Source of the DNA: Bradyrhizobium barranii subsp. barranii
GTDB lineage: Bacteria > Pseudomonadota > Alphaproteobacteria > Rhizobiales > Xanthobacteraceae
Direction: 5' to 3'
Length of the DNA stretch: 64,000 nucleotides
NCBI RefSeq assembly: GCF_017565645.3
Contig: NZ_CP086136.1
Location: 682,001 to 746,000 of the forward strand
Position 1 is the first letter of the stretch. Each line of letters begins with the position of its first letter. Both the position numbers and the translations under genes were made by a program. This document shows positions 44,087-52,638 of the stretch, piece by piece. A model generated the notes under the pieces. It saw nothing but the letters and a program-made list of their open reading frames with translations. It did no database searches and had not been told where the DNA came from.

Positions 44087-44311
44087 ATGCTGCTTTCAAC
44101 CAGCTCCAACTTCGCGCGGCCCGACGATGCCTTTCGTGCCATCGTCGAGGCGCACCGCGGCTTCACCGACGAGCAGAGCGCCGATTTCGACGCGGCACTG
44201 GTCCTGATCCTCGCCAACCATATCGGCGACATCGACGTGTTGCGGGAGGCGATCGTGCTCGCGAAGCGGCGCATGACCGACGGCCAGCAGCAACAACAGC
44301 AACAACAATAA
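44087..44311 (+). CDS. DUF2783 family small protein with a polyglutamine tail
   Basis: 74 residues: MLLSTSSNFARPDDAFRAIV, then LVLILANHIGDIDVLREAIV and a tail GQQQQQQQQ. The body matches the small DUF2783 family that often accompanies FAD monooxygenases in this cluster type, as far as I know. It has no catalytic motif. The eight glutamines are encoded by a mixed CAG/CAA tract, a site likely to vary in length. Start is 8 bases after the monooxygenase stop. Confidence 0.75.
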   Translation: MLLSTSSNFARPDDAFRAIVEAHRGFTDEQSADFDAALVLILANHIGDIDVLREAIVLAKRRMTDGQQQQQQQQ

Positions 44312-44334
44312 CCCAAAGACCTGAGGACGAATTG

Positions 44335-45291
44335 ATGGCGAAGAACTTCGCATCCACCGGCGATCTCTCCGAAAAGAAGATCACCTTCTCCGAGATCGGC
44401 ACCGATCTCTATGCCTTCACCGCGGAGGGCGATCCGAACACCGCGATCATCGTCGGCGACGACGGCTGCCTCGTGTTCGACGCGCAGTCGACACCCGCGA
44501 TGGCCAACAAGGTGATCGAGCGCGTCCGCACCGTCACCGACAAGCCGATCAAATATGTCGTGCTGTCGCACTATCACGCCGTGCGCGTGCTGGGTGCGTC
44601 CGCCTACAAGGCGCAGGGCATCGTGGCATCGCAGGAGACCTATCGTCTGATCGAGGAGCGCGGCCAGCAGGATTGGGATTCCGAATATGGCCGCTTCCCG
44701 CGGCTGTTCCAGGATGCCGCGAGCATTCCCGGCCTGACCTGGCCGACGCTGACCTTCGAAGGCGAGATGTCGATCTATCTGGGAAAGCGCGAGGTGCGGC
44801 TGATGCAGCTTGGCGCCGGACACACCTCCGGCGACATCGTCGCCTGGGTGCCGGATGCCGAGGTCATGTTCTCCGGCGACCTCATCGAATATCACTCGGC
44901 CTGCTATTGCGGCGATGCGCATTTGCGCGAATGGCCGCTGACGCTGAACGAGATCCGCAACTTCAATCCCAAGGCGATCGCGCCGGGCCGCGGCGATGCG
45001 CTGAAGGGCACGGCCACGGTGCGCGAAGCCATCGCGATGACGCGCGACTTTGTCACCTCGCTCTACGGCGCGGCCGAAATTTCGGTCGCCAGGGGGCGTA
45101 CGCTGAAGGAATCGATGGCGGCGACGCGCGAAGTCATGGATCCGAAGTTCCACAGCTTCGCCATCTACGAGCACTGCCTGCCGTTCAACGTGTCGCGCGC
45201 CTATGACGAGGCGTCGGGGATCGACGACCCCGTGATCTGGACCGACAAGCGCGACCAGGAAATGTGGGCCGCCCTGCAAGGAGGAGGATAG
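44335..45291 (+). CDS. MBL-fold hydrolase with an altered metal motif
   Basis: 318 residues from ATG 44335 with GAGGA about 7 bases upstream. The metallo-beta-lactamase fold is clear ([57 protein letters not shown]). The usual HxHxDH motif is [12 protein letters not shown]: the first two His are kept but the Asp-His pair is Val-Arg, so one metal site is probably lost or remodelled. It lies between the DUF2783 and HmgA genes. It may hydrolyse a pathway intermediate; this is inference from position. Confidence 0.8.
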   Translation: MAKNFASTGDLSEKKITFSEIGTDLYAFTAEGDPNTAIIVGDDGCLVFDAQSTPAMANKVIERVRTVTDKPIKYVVLSHYHAVRVLGASAYKAQGIVASQETYRLIEERGQQDWDSEYGRFPRLFQDAASIPGLTWPTLTFEGEMSIYLGKREVRLMQLGAGHTSGDIVAWVPDAEVMFSGDLIEYHSACYCGDAHLREWPLTLNEIRNFNPKAIAPGRGDALKGTATVREAIAMTRDFVTSLYGAAEISVARGRTLKESMAATREVMDPKFHSFAIYEHCLPFNVSRAYDEASGIDDPVIWTDKRDQEMWAALQGGG

Positions 45292-45293
45292 TC

Positions 45294-46640
45294 ATGAACG
45301 TCAACACCTCGCCTGATCAGATCATTCGGAGCTCGGCGCAGGTCACGCCGGGCTACATGTCCGGCTTCGGCAACAGCTTCGAGACCGAGGCGCTGCCGGG
45401 CGCGCTGCCGATCGGGCGCAACTCGCCGCAGCGCTGCGCTTATGGACTCTACGCCGAGCAGCTTTCCGGCTCACCCTTCACCGCGCCGCGCGGCACCAAT
45501 GAGCGCTCCTGGCTCTATCGCATCCGTCCCTCGGTGAAGCATTCCGGCCGCTTCGAGAAGGCCGATGCCGGCCTGTGGCGCTCAGCGCCCTGCCATGAAT
45601 ACGATTTGCCGATCGCGCAGCTGCGCTGGGACCCGGCGCCGATCCCGAAGGAGGACATGACCTTCCTCCAGGGCGTGCAGACCATGACGACCGCCGGTGA
45701 CGTCAACACGCAGGCCGGCATGGCCGCGCATATCTACCTCATCACCAAGTCGATGGTGGATCAGCACTTCTACAATGCCGATGGCGAGTTGATGTTCGTG
45801 CTCCAGCAGGGCAATCTGCGCGTCGTCACCGAGTTCGGCCGTATCGACGGCGAGCCCGGCGAGATCGTGGTGATCCCGCGCGGCGTCAAATTCCGCGTCG
45901 AGATTCCGAACGGTCCTGCGCGCGGCTATCTCTGCGAAAACTACGGCGGCGCCTTCACGCTGCCGGAGCGCGGGCCGATCGGCGCCAATTGCCTCGCCAA
46001 CGCGCGCGATTTCTTCACCCCGGTCGCGCATTACGAGGACAAGGACACGCCGACCGAGCTCTACGTGAAATGGGGCGGCTCGCTGTTCAAGACCACGCTG
46101 CCGCATTCGCCAATCGACGTTGTTGCCTGGCACGGCAATTACGCGCCCTATAAATACGATCTGCGCTCCTTCTCTCCCGTAGGCGCGATCGGGTTCGATC
46201 ACCCCGATCCCTCGATCTTCACGGTGCTGACCTCGCCGTCGGAGACCGCGGGCACCGCGAACATCGACTTCGTGATCTTCCCCGAGCGCTGGATGGTGGC
46301 CGACAACACCTTCCGTCCGCCGTGGTACCACATGAACATCATGAGCGAGTTCATGGGCCTGATCTACGGCGTCTACGATGCCAAGCCGCAGGGTTTTGTC
46401 CCGGGCGGCATCTCACTCCACAATTGCATGCTGCCGCACGGTCCCGACCGCGATGCCTACGAGCACGCCAGCAACGGCGAGCTGAAACCGGTCAAGCTGA
46501 CCGGCACCATGGCCTTCATGTTCGAGACCCGCTACCCGCAGCGCGTGACAGCGCATGCCGCGAAGTCGTCGACGCTGCAGGACAATTACGCGGACTGCTG
46601 GACGGGACTCGAGAAGCGGTTCGATCCGAACAAGCCGTGA
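45294..46640 (+). CDS. hmgA: Homogentisate 1,2-dioxygenase
   Basis: 448 residues, normal for the enzyme, which opens the ring of homogentisate to maleylacetoacetate using Fe(II) and oxygen. [20 protein letters not shown] is the conserved start. The iron ligands are in [18 protein letters not shown] (His and Glu six apart) and [12 protein letters not shown] (His). GGAGGAG lies 6 bases before the ATG, which follows the MBL stop by 2 bases, so the genes are translationally linked. It is the central enzyme of tyrosine/phenylalanine breakdown. Confidence 0.97.
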   Translation: MNVNTSPDQIIRSSAQVTPGYMSGFGNSFETEALPGALPIGRNSPQRCAYGLYAEQLSGSPFTAPRGTNERSWLYRIRPSVKHSGRFEKADAGLWRSAPCHEYDLPIAQLRWDPAPIPKEDMTFLQGVQTMTTAGDVNTQAGMAAHIYLITKSMVDQHFYNADGELMFVLQQGNLRVVTEFGRIDGEPGEIVVIPRGVKFRVEIPNGPARGYLCENYGGAFTLPERGPIGANCLANARDFFTPVAHYEDKDTPTELYVKWGGSLFKTTLPHSPIDVVAWHGNYAPYKYDLRSFSPVGAIGFDHPDPSIFTVLTSPSETAGTANIDFVIFPERWMVADNTFRPPWYHMNIMSEFMGLIYGVYDAKPQGFVPGGISLHNCMLPHGPDRDAYEHASNGELKPVKLTGTMAFMFETRYPQRVTAHAAKSSTLQDNYADCWTGLEKRFDPNKP

Positions 46641-46649
46641 CGGTCTTCG

Positions 46650-46850
46650 CCTCTCCCCTTGTGGGAGAGGGTGGCATAGGCGGCCTCTGGCCGCCGTCTC
46701 TTAAGAACGCCGATGCTTTGCATCGGCTATGGCGTAGCGGCGAGACGGGTGAGGGGTCTGTCTCCGCGAGCGAACATCTCTCATTTGGACTCGCGGATAG
46801 AACCCCTCATCCGGCGCTTCGCGCCACCTTCTCCCACAAGGGGAGAAGGA
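46650..46850. repeat. Dispersed repeat, about 200 bp (CTCTCCCC / GGGGAGAAGG type)
   Basis: Ends CCTCTCCCCTTGTGGGAGAG and CTTCTCCCACAAGGGGAGAAGG form the outer inverted repeat; internal blocks GGCGAGACGGGTGAGGGG and ATCCGGCG match 7070-7270. It splits hmgA from the fumarylacetoacetase gene. Its right end carries AGAAGGA a little upstream of the next start. Confidence 0.85.
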
Positions 46851-46869
46851 AAAAAGGACCGAGCGAAAA

Positions 46870-48144
46870 GTGACAAAGCACCCCAACGACCCCAGCCTCC
46901 GCTCCTTCATCGACGTCGATCCCGCCTCCGACTTCCCGATCCAGAACCTGCCCTATGGTGTGTTCTCGACCTCGGCCAATCCGACGCCGCGCGTCGGTGT
47001 CGCGATCGGCAACTACGTGTTCGATCTCTGGGCGCTCGAGCAGGATTGCCGGCTCGACGTCGGCCCGCTCGGCGTGTTCTCCGGCCCCTCGCTCAATCCG
47101 TTCATGGCGCTCGGACCAAAAGTCTGGACGAAGACACGCGCGCGGATCAGCGAGCTGCTGCGTCATGATCATCCGGATCTGCGTGACAATGAGGAGCTGC
47201 GCAAGCAGGCCCTGGTGCCGATGCGCGATGCAAAATTGCATCTGCCGTTCGCGGTTTCCGGCTACACCGATTTCTATTCGTCGAAGGAGCACGCCACCAA
47301 TGTTGGCGTGATGTTCCGCGGCAAGGACAACGCGCTGCAGCCGAACTGGCTGCATATGCCGATCGCCTATAATGGCCGCGCCTCGACCGTCGTGGTCTCC
47401 GGAACGAAGGTGAAACGGCCGCGCGGGCAGTTGAAGCCGCCGAATGTCGAGCTGCCGAGCTTCGGGCCGTGCAAGCGGCTCGATTTCGAGCTGGAGATGG
47501 GCGTCGTGGTCGGCCAGCCCTCCGCCATGGGCGGCATGCTTGGGGAGCAACAGGCCGAGGAGATGATCTTCGGTTTCGTGCTGCTCAACGACTGGAGCGC
47601 GCGCGACATTCAGCAATGGGAATATGTGCCGCTCGGCCCGTTCCTGGCAAAGGCGTTCGCGACTTCGATCAGCCCGTGGGTGGTGACGCGCGAGGCGCTG
47701 GAGCCGTTCCGGCTGAAGGGACCGGAGCAGGAGCCGGTGCCGCTGGATTATCTCAAGCAGGCGAAGCCGCAGAACTATGATCTCCAGCTCGACGTCTCCC
47801 TGCGCGCGGCCGGCGCCAATGCGCCCGCCGGCATCAGCCGCACCAATTTCAAATACATGTACTGGTCCTCGGTGCAGCAGCTCATGCACCACGCTTCCTC
47901 TGGCTGCGCGATGAATGTGGGCGATCTCCTTGGGTCCGGCACGATCTCCGGCCCGGAGAAGAACCAGCGCGGCAGCCTGCTGGAGATCAGCTGGAACGGC
48001 ACCGAGCCGGTGGAATTGCCCGGCGGCGCCAAGCGCTCGTTTTTGGAAGACGGCGACAGCCTCGTCATGCGTGGCTGGTGCCAGGGCAATGGCTACCGGG
48101 TCGGGTTCGGGGAGGTCGAGGGGACGATTTTGGCGGCGGAGTAG
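46870..48144 (+). CDS. fahA: Fumarylacetoacetase
   Basis: 424 residues, the usual length. It hydrolyses fumarylacetoacetate to fumarate and acetoacetate, the last step of tyrosine catabolism. The N-terminal SH3-like part is followed by the FAH catalytic domain; metal ligands are visible in LDFELEMGVVVG (the two Glu) and FVLLNDWSARDIQQWEY (Asp). The start is GTG at 46870. An AGGA segment (46855-46858) just past the repeat lies 11 bases upstream and probably serves as ribosome binding site. It is in line with hmgA despite the repeat. Confidence 0.95.
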   Translation: MTKHPNDPSLRSFIDVDPASDFPIQNLPYGVFSTSANPTPRVGVAIGNYVFDLWALEQDCRLDVGPLGVFSGPSLNPFMALGPKVWTKTRARISELLRHDHPDLRDNEELRKQALVPMRDAKLHLPFAVSGYTDFYSSKEHATNVGVMFRGKDNALQPNWLHMPIAYNGRASTVVVSGTKVKRPRGQLKPPNVELPSFGPCKRLDFELEMGVVVGQPSAMGGMLGEQQAEEMIFGFVLLNDWSARDIQQWEYVPLGPFLAKAFATSISPWVVTREALEPFRLKGPEQEPVPLDYLKQAKPQNYDLQLDVSLRAAGANAPAGISRTNFKYMYWSSVQQLMHHASSGCAMNVGDLLGSGTISGPEKNQRGSLLEISWNGTEPVELPGGAKRSFLEDGDSLVMRGWCQGNGYRVGFGEVEGTILAAE

Positions 48145-48160
48145 CCGCGCGTTCCGGTGT

Positions 48161-48254
48161 CGTAGGGTGGGCAAAGCGAAGCGTGCCCACCATGCCGATC
48201 ATAGTTGCGGCGACATGGTGGGCACGGCGCTAAGGCGCCTTTGCCCACCCTACG
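48161..48254. repeat. Dispersed repeat (CGTAGGGTGGGC type)
   Basis: CGTAGGGTGGGCAAAGCG and an inverted GCCTTTGCCCACCCTACG bound the element, with TGCCCACCATG and CATGGTGGGCA nested inside. Relatives are at 12496-12620 and 50373-50465. It lies between the convergent fumarylacetoacetase and DUF1272 genes. Confidence 0.85.
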
Positions 48255-48258
48255 AGAC

Positions 48259-48570
48259 CTACCGCCTCTCCGGCGGCACATCCCGCACCCGCGCGCAATG
48301 CGCCGCGACATCCTCCGGGCTGTACTTCAAATGCACCCGCTTGTCGGACGGCACGTGTTTGGTGACGCACACGCCCGGCCGCCATTCCTGCGTCGGCCTG
48401 ATCGGGCGCGGCGCAAAGCCGCCGCCGCAATTCGGGCAGACGTTGGAGAGTTTCGTCTCCACGCAATCCGCACAGAACGTGCATTCATAGGAGCAGATCC
48501 GCGCGTCCGTTGCATCAGGCGGCAGGTCGCGGTCGCAATATTCGCAGTTCGGTCGAAGCTGGAGGGCCAT
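48259..48570 (-). CDS. DUF1272 family zinc-ribbon-like protein
   Basis: 103 residues from ATG 48570 (MALQLRPNCEYCDRDLPPDA). The cysteine pattern is dense: CEYC, then ICSYECTFCADC and NVCPNCGGGF, enough for two zinc-binding knuckles. This matches DUF1272, whose function is unknown. GGAGA lies 9 bases before the ATG. The C-terminal half is basic and polar (TQEWRPGVCVTKHVPSDKRV). The frame extends 30 bases upstream to an in-frame start without support. Confidence 0.82.
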   Translation of the reverse strand: MALQLRPNCEYCDRDLPPDATDARICSYECTFCADCVETKLSNVCPNCGGGFAPRPIRPTQEWRPGVCVTKHVPSDKRVHLKYSPEDVAAHCARVRDVPPERR

Positions 48571-48643
48571 GGCAGAATCTCCGCAGATTGGCTTGATCAT
48601 CGCAGACGGCGCGTGAAGCGCGAATGCCGTAGTTCCCTCGATT

Positions 48644-49123
48644 TCAGCCAGCCTTCAAATCCTTCAGCGGCAGCCGCGAGCTTTCCTTGAGCCTGTCGAG
48701 CACGATCGAGGAGCGCACATGCGCCACGCTCTGGTGCGGCATCAGCACGTCGTTGACGAGATTGGAGAGACCCTTGAGATCGCGCAGCACGGCTTTGAGC
48801 ACGTAATCGGCGTCGCCCGTCAGCGAATAAGCTTCCTGGATCTCGTCGATGCGGTTGACCAAGGCGCGGAAGCGTTTCGAATTGTCCGGCGAGTGGGTCG
48901 CGAGCCCCACCTGGATAAAGGCGATCACACCGAAGCCCAGCGCTTCGCTGGAGAGATCGGCGTGATAGCCCGAGATCACCTTCTCCTCCTCCAGCCGCAT
49001 CCGCCGCCGCGAGCATTGCGAGGCCGAGAGACCCGCGAGATCGGCGAGCTCCTGGTTGGTGAGGCGGCCGTCGTCCTGGAGCGCGCCCAGGATCTTGAGG
49101 TCGAAGGCGTCTACGGAGATCAT
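48644..49123 (-). CDS. Lrp/AsnC family regulator, probably of hppD
   Basis: 159 residues: an N-terminal HTH (LTNQELADLAGLSASQCSRR) and a RAM/AsnC ligand domain (FIQVGLATHSPDN, AYSLTGDADYVLKAVLRDLK). It is divergent from the 4-hydroxyphenylpyruvate dioxygenase gene, and the gap holds a palindrome. Lrp-type regulators of hpd genes are known in rhizobia and other proteobacteria, activated by tyrosine-related ligands; here this is inferred from position. Confidence 0.88.
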   Translation of the reverse strand: MISVDAFDLKILGALQDDGRLTNQELADLAGLSASQCSRRRMRLEEEKVISGYHADLSSEALGFGVIAFIQVGLATHSPDNSKRFRALVNRIDEIQEAYSLTGDADYVLKAVLRDLKGLSNLVNDVLMPHQSVAHVRSSIVLDRLKESSRLPLKDLKAG

Positions 49124-49141
49124 GCGTCATTTATCCATTTC

Positions 49142-49158
49142 ATGCACGGATCGTGCAT
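49142..49158. promoter_or_regulatory. Palindrome in the Lrp-hppD gap
   Basis: ATGCACGGATCGTGCAT is a perfect 7-bp inverted repeat (ATGCACG / CGTGCAT) around GAT. It lies about 20 bases from the Lrp start and 85 bases from the HPPD start. It is a likely binding site for the Lrp-type regulator. Confidence 0.6.
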
Positions 49159-49181
49159 ATGATAGCCAAAACGCGCCTCGT

Positions 49182-49199
49182 TTGCACGCTCATTGCACG
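49182..49199. promoter_or_regulatory. Tandem half-sites next to the palindrome
   Basis: TTGCACG occurs twice, at 49182-49188 and 49193-49199, 11 bases apart (one helical turn) and sharing TGCACG with the palindrome at 49142. Lrp-type proteins often bind such phased sites along a promoter. Confidence 0.45.
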
Positions 49200-49242
49200 C
49201 CCGGTGAAGGATAGTTCATGGCAGCAGCAATTGGAGAGCACA

Positions 49243-50361
49243 ATGGGTCCGTTTCCGCACGATGCACCGCCGGCCACCGTCACCGCCGACAATCCTATGG
49301 GCACCGACGGGTTCGAGTTCGTCGAATATGCGCATCCCAATCCGGAAGAGCTGCACGCGTTGTTCAAGCTGATGGGTTATGCGCCCGTCGCCCGCCACAA
49401 GAGCAAGAAGATCACGGTCTACCGCCAGGGCGACATCAACTATCTCGTCAACGAGGAGCCCGGCACCCACGGCTTCGACTTCGTCGCCGCGCACGGCCCC
49501 TGCGCGCCGTCGATGGCGTTTCGCGTGGTCGATGCGAAGGCGGCCTATGACCGTGCGATCGCGCTCGGCGCCGAACCTGCCGATGTGTCGTCGGTGCAGA
49601 AGACGCTTGATGTGCCCGCGATCAAGGGCATCGGCGGCAGCCTGCTCTATTTCGTCGATTGCTACGGCGCCAAGGGCTCGGCTTACGATGCCGAGTTCGA
49701 GTGGTTGGGGGCACGCGATCCCAAGCCGGTCGGTGCCGGCCTGTTCTATCTCGATCACCTCACCCACAACGTCCATCGCGGCCGCATGGATGTGTGGACG
49801 GGCTTCTACCAAAAGCTGTTCAACTTCCGCCAGATCCGCTTCTTCGACATCGAGGGTCGCGCCTCCGGCCTGTTCTCGCGCGCGCTGACGAGCCCGGACG
49901 GCAAGATCCGGATTCCGATCAACGAGGACGCCGGCGAGTCCGGCCAGATCGAGGAATATCTGAATATCTATCGCGGCGAAGGCATCCAGCACATCGCCTG
50001 CGGCTGCCGCGATATCCACGCCGCCATCGAAGGCCTGCGCGAAGCCGGCCTGCCCTTCATGCCGTCGCCGCCCGACACCTATTTCGAGAAGATCGACGCG
50101 CGCCTGCCGAAGCACGGCGAGGATGTCGCGCGGCTCCAGACCAACGGCATCCTGATCGACGGTGAGGGCGTGGTCGATGGCGGTCAGACCAAGGTGCTGC
50201 TGCAGATCTTCTCCGCCAACGCGATCGGCCCGATCTTCTTCGAGTTCATCCAGCGCAAGGGTGACGATGGTTTCGGCGAGGGCAATTTCAAGGCCCTGTT
50301 CGAATCGATCGAGGAGGACCAGATCCGGCGCGGCGTGTTGAAGGTGGATAACGCGGCGTAG
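49243..50361 (+). CDS. hppD: 4-hydroxyphenylpyruvate dioxygenase
   Basis: 372 residues, the usual length. The enzyme converts 4-hydroxyphenylpyruvate to homogentisate, feeding HmgA. The two VOC domains are clear; the Fe(II) ligands lie in YLDHLTHNVHRG (His), GIQHIACGCRDI (His) and PIFFEFIQRKG (Glu). The C-terminal helix after this closes the site. The ATG at 49243 follows GGAGAG by 5 bases; an earlier in-frame start at 49153 would run through the operator region and is rejected. Confidence 0.96.
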   Translation: MGPFPHDAPPATVTADNPMGTDGFEFVEYAHPNPEELHALFKLMGYAPVARHKSKKITVYRQGDINYLVNEEPGTHGFDFVAAHGPCAPSMAFRVVDAKAAYDRAIALGAEPADVSSVQKTLDVPAIKGIGGSLLYFVDCYGAKGSAYDAEFEWLGARDPKPVGAGLFYLDHLTHNVHRGRMDVWTGFYQKLFNFRQIRFFDIEGRASGLFSRALTSPDGKIRIPINEDAGESGQIEEYLNIYRGEGIQHIACGCRDIHAAIEGLREAGLPFMPSPPDTYFEKIDARLPKHGEDVARLQTNGILIDGEGVVDGGQTKVLLQIFSANAIGPIFFEFIQRKGDDGFGEGNFKALFESIEEDQIRRGVLKVDNAA

Positions 50362-50372
50362 GTCAGGCTGCC

Positions 50373-50465
50373 GTGGGGTGGGCAAAGCGTAAGCGTGCCT
50401 ACCACTTCTATCAGAATTGCGGAGCGGTGGTGGGCGCGGCGCTTCGCGCCTTTGCCCACCCTACG
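50373..50465. repeat. Dispersed repeat (GGGGTGGGCAAAGCG type)
   Basis: GTGGGGTGGGCAAAGCG and the inverted GCCTTTGCCCACCCTACG bound it, related to 12496-12620 and 48161-48254. It separates the convergent hppD and CaiB/BaiF genes. Confidence 0.82.
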
Positions 50466-50486
50466 CGATCTTTGCCGAGGCTAGAT

Positions 50487-51593
50487 CTACCTCTTCCACG
50501 CAGCCATCACCGCACCAATCTCCGCGCCCTCCGGCTCCCGCACCGCCGACGGCGTGCGTGAGAACCGCGGCGCGGGCGCGGGCTGCTTCACGCCGTGGCG
50601 CTCGAGGAAGACGTTGCGGGCGACCATGTGCGGATGCTCGGTCGCTTCCGACATGGTGAGCACCGGCGCGAAGCAGATGTCGGTGCCTTCCATCATCTTG
50701 CACCAGTCCTCGCGCGTCTTGCTCTTGAACACGGCCTTCAGCTTTTCTTTCAGCGCGGGCCAGGCCTTGGGGTTCATCTGCGCGTCGAAGTCGGCATCGG
50801 TCAGGCCCGCGTGCTCGCGCAGCAGCGCGTAGAACTGCGGTTCGATCGAGCCGATCGAGACGAAGTGCCCGCAGGCACATTCATAGACGCCGTAGAAATG
50901 TGCGCCGCCGTCGAGGAAGTTCTGGTTGCGCCCCTCGCTCCAGCGGCCGATCGTCTTCATGTCGAAGAAGAACGACATCAGCGATGCCGCGCCGTCGCAC
51001 ATCGCGGCGTCCACGACTTGGCCCTTGCCGGACCTTTGCGCTTCGAGGAGGGCGGCGAGCACGCCGACGACGAGATAGAGTGCACCGCCGCCGAAATCGC
51101 CGACCAGGTTGAGCGGCGGCACCGGGGCTTCCTTGGTGCCGATCGCGGCCAGCGCGCCGGTGATCGAGATGTAATTGATGTCATGGCCGGCGGCGTTGGC
51201 CAGCGGGCCTTCCTGGCCCCAGCCGGTCATGCGGCCGTAGACGAGTTTTGGATTGCGCGCGAGCACGACGTCGGGGCCGAGCCCAAGCCGCTCCATCACG
51301 CCGGGACGAAAGCCCTCGACCAGCGCGTCGGCGCTGGCAAGCAGGTCGAGCACCTCCGCGATCGCCGCCTTGTCCTTGAGGTCGAGCTCGATCACCTTGC
51401 GGCCGCGGCCCGCGACCGACTTCATACTCTTCTTCGCACCGACGCGATCGAGCGTGACGACATCGGCGCCCATGTCGGCGAGCATCATGCAGGCGAATGG
51501 GCCGGGTCCGATGCCGGCGAATTCGACGACACGGAAGCCCGAGAGCGGGCCGGAGGTGCGGACGGAGGAGGTGGGCGCTGGTTTATCGAGCAC
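50487..51593 (-). CDS. CaiB/BaiF family CoA-transferase or racemase
   Basis: 368 residues from GTG 51593, chosen because GAGGA lies about 10 bases upstream; the frame is open to 51638. Family signatures: [60 protein letters not shown] and [11 protein letters not shown]. The His-Asp of GHD is the catalytic pair in alpha-methylacyl-CoA racemase, so racemase activity is more likely here than CoA transfer. It does not share an operon with hppD (convergent) or the hydroxylase genes (a terminator lies between). Confidence 0.85.
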   Translation of the reverse strand: MLDKPAPTSSVRTSGPLSGFRVVEFAGIGPGPFACMMLADMGADVVTLDRVGAKKSMKSVAGRGRKVIELDLKDKAAIAEVLDLLASADALVEGFRPGVMERLGLGPDVVLARNPKLVYGRMTGWGQEGPLANAAGHDINYISITGALAAIGTKEAPVPPLNLVGDFGGGALYLVVGVLAALLEAQRSGKGQVVDAAMCDGAASLMSFFFDMKTIGRWSEGRNQNFLDGGAHFYGVYECACGHFVSIGSIEPQFYALLREHAGLTDADFDAQMNPKAWPALKEKLKAVFKSKTREDWCKMMEGTDICFAPVLTMSEATEHPHMVARNVFLERHGVKQPAPAPRFSRTPSAVREPEGAEIGAVMAAWKR

Positions 51594-51743
51594 GCTGTTG
51601 TTTCCTCGGGTCACCGGCGAATGCCGGTGGTCCGGCAATCGCCTTAGACGTTCCTCTTTGGGGACGAGTTAATTGGCTGATTAACTTTTCTCGCCTTCAT
51701 GTCCGCGTGGCAAGCGGTTTTCATGCATGGGCGCATAATAAAA

Positions 51744-51767
51744 GCGGCGCGCATTGCTGCGCGCCGC
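51744..51767 (-). terminator. Terminator after the molybdenum hydroxylase operon
   Basis: A 10-bp perfect stem GCGGCGCGCA / TGCGCGCCGC with loop TTGC. On the minus strand it is followed by GCTTTTATTATG. It lies 58 bases past the stop of the FAD subunit gene, the last of the operon. Confidence 0.8.
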
Positions 51768-51824
51768 GGAAGATTTGTGTTGAGGCGCTAAGGCGCGACG
51801 CGCTGTCGCGCTTTATCGACTCGA

Positions 51825-52625
51825 TCAGCCCGCGGCGGCCACCGCGCGCTGCGCCATCACCTTGACGAGGTTGGCGCGGTATTCCGCCGTGCCGTGGATA
51901 TCGGCCAGCAATCCGCTCGCCGGAATGCTGACGTTGTCGAGCGCCGACGGCGACCAGTTCGCCTTCAGCGCGGCTTCGATCGCGGGCACCCGCATCACGC
52001 CGCTCTGCGAGGCGCCGGTGGCGGCAACACGGATCTCGCCCGACTTCGTCTGCGCGACGAACACGGCGGTCAGCGCGAAGCGTGAGGCCGGATGCCGCAT
52101 CTTTTCGTAGCCCGCCTTCGCCGGCACCGGGAACGACACCGCAGTGATGACCTCGCCGTCTTCCAGCGCCGTCGTGAACAGGCCCTGGAAGAAGTCCTCG
52201 GCCGAGATCGACCGCTTGTTGGTCTTTACGGTGGCACCGAGCGCCAGCAGTGCGGCCGGATAGTCCGCAGCGGGATCGTTGTTGGCGATCGAGCCGCCGA
52301 TCGTGCCGCGATAACGCACGGCGGGATCGCCGAGCACCGAGGTGAGATAGGCGATCGCGGGGATCGCCTTCTTCACATCGGCATTCTGCATGATGTCGAA
52401 ATAGGTCGTGCCGGCCTTGATGGTCAGCACGTCGCCCGAGAGCTCGACACCGATTAGCTCCTTGATCTTGCCGAGGTCGATCACGTCGGACGGGCTGGCG
52501 AGCCGCTGCTTCATGACCGGCAGCAACGTCTGGCCGCCGGCGAGGAATTTCGCCTCACTGCTCTTGCCGAACAGGGCGACGGCCTCGTCGACCGAGGAGG
52601 GGCGATGATAAGTGGTCTGGTACAT
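51825..52625 (-). CDS. Molybdenum hydroxylase FAD-binding subunit (CoxM type)
   Basis: 266 residues from ATG 52625, preceded by GAGAGGAG inside the end of the upstream gene. The FAD site is typical of this family: EAKFLAGGQTLLPVMKQRLA and RGTIGGSIANNDPAADYPAA. It takes electrons from the Fe-S subunit to FAD. Gene order (Fe-S subunit, large subunit, FAD subunit) is S-L-M. The large subunit lacks the CO dehydrogenase signature, so the substrate is probably an aldehyde, purine or other carbonyl/N-heterocyclic compound. Confidence 0.92.
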   Translation of the reverse strand: MYQTTYHRPSSVDEAVALFGKSSEAKFLAGGQTLLPVMKQRLASPSDVIDLGKIKELIGVELSGDVLTIKAGTTYFDIMQNADVKKAIPAIAYLTSVLGDPAVRYRGTIGGSIANNDPAADYPAALLALGATVKTNKRSISAEDFFQGLFTTALEDGEVITAVSFPVPAKAGYEKMRHPASRFALTAVFVAQTKSGEIRVAATGASQSGVMRVPAIEAALKANWSPSALDNVSIPASGLLADIHGTAEYRANLVKVMAQRAVAAAG

Positions 52626-52638
52626 CTTGTTGCTCCTC

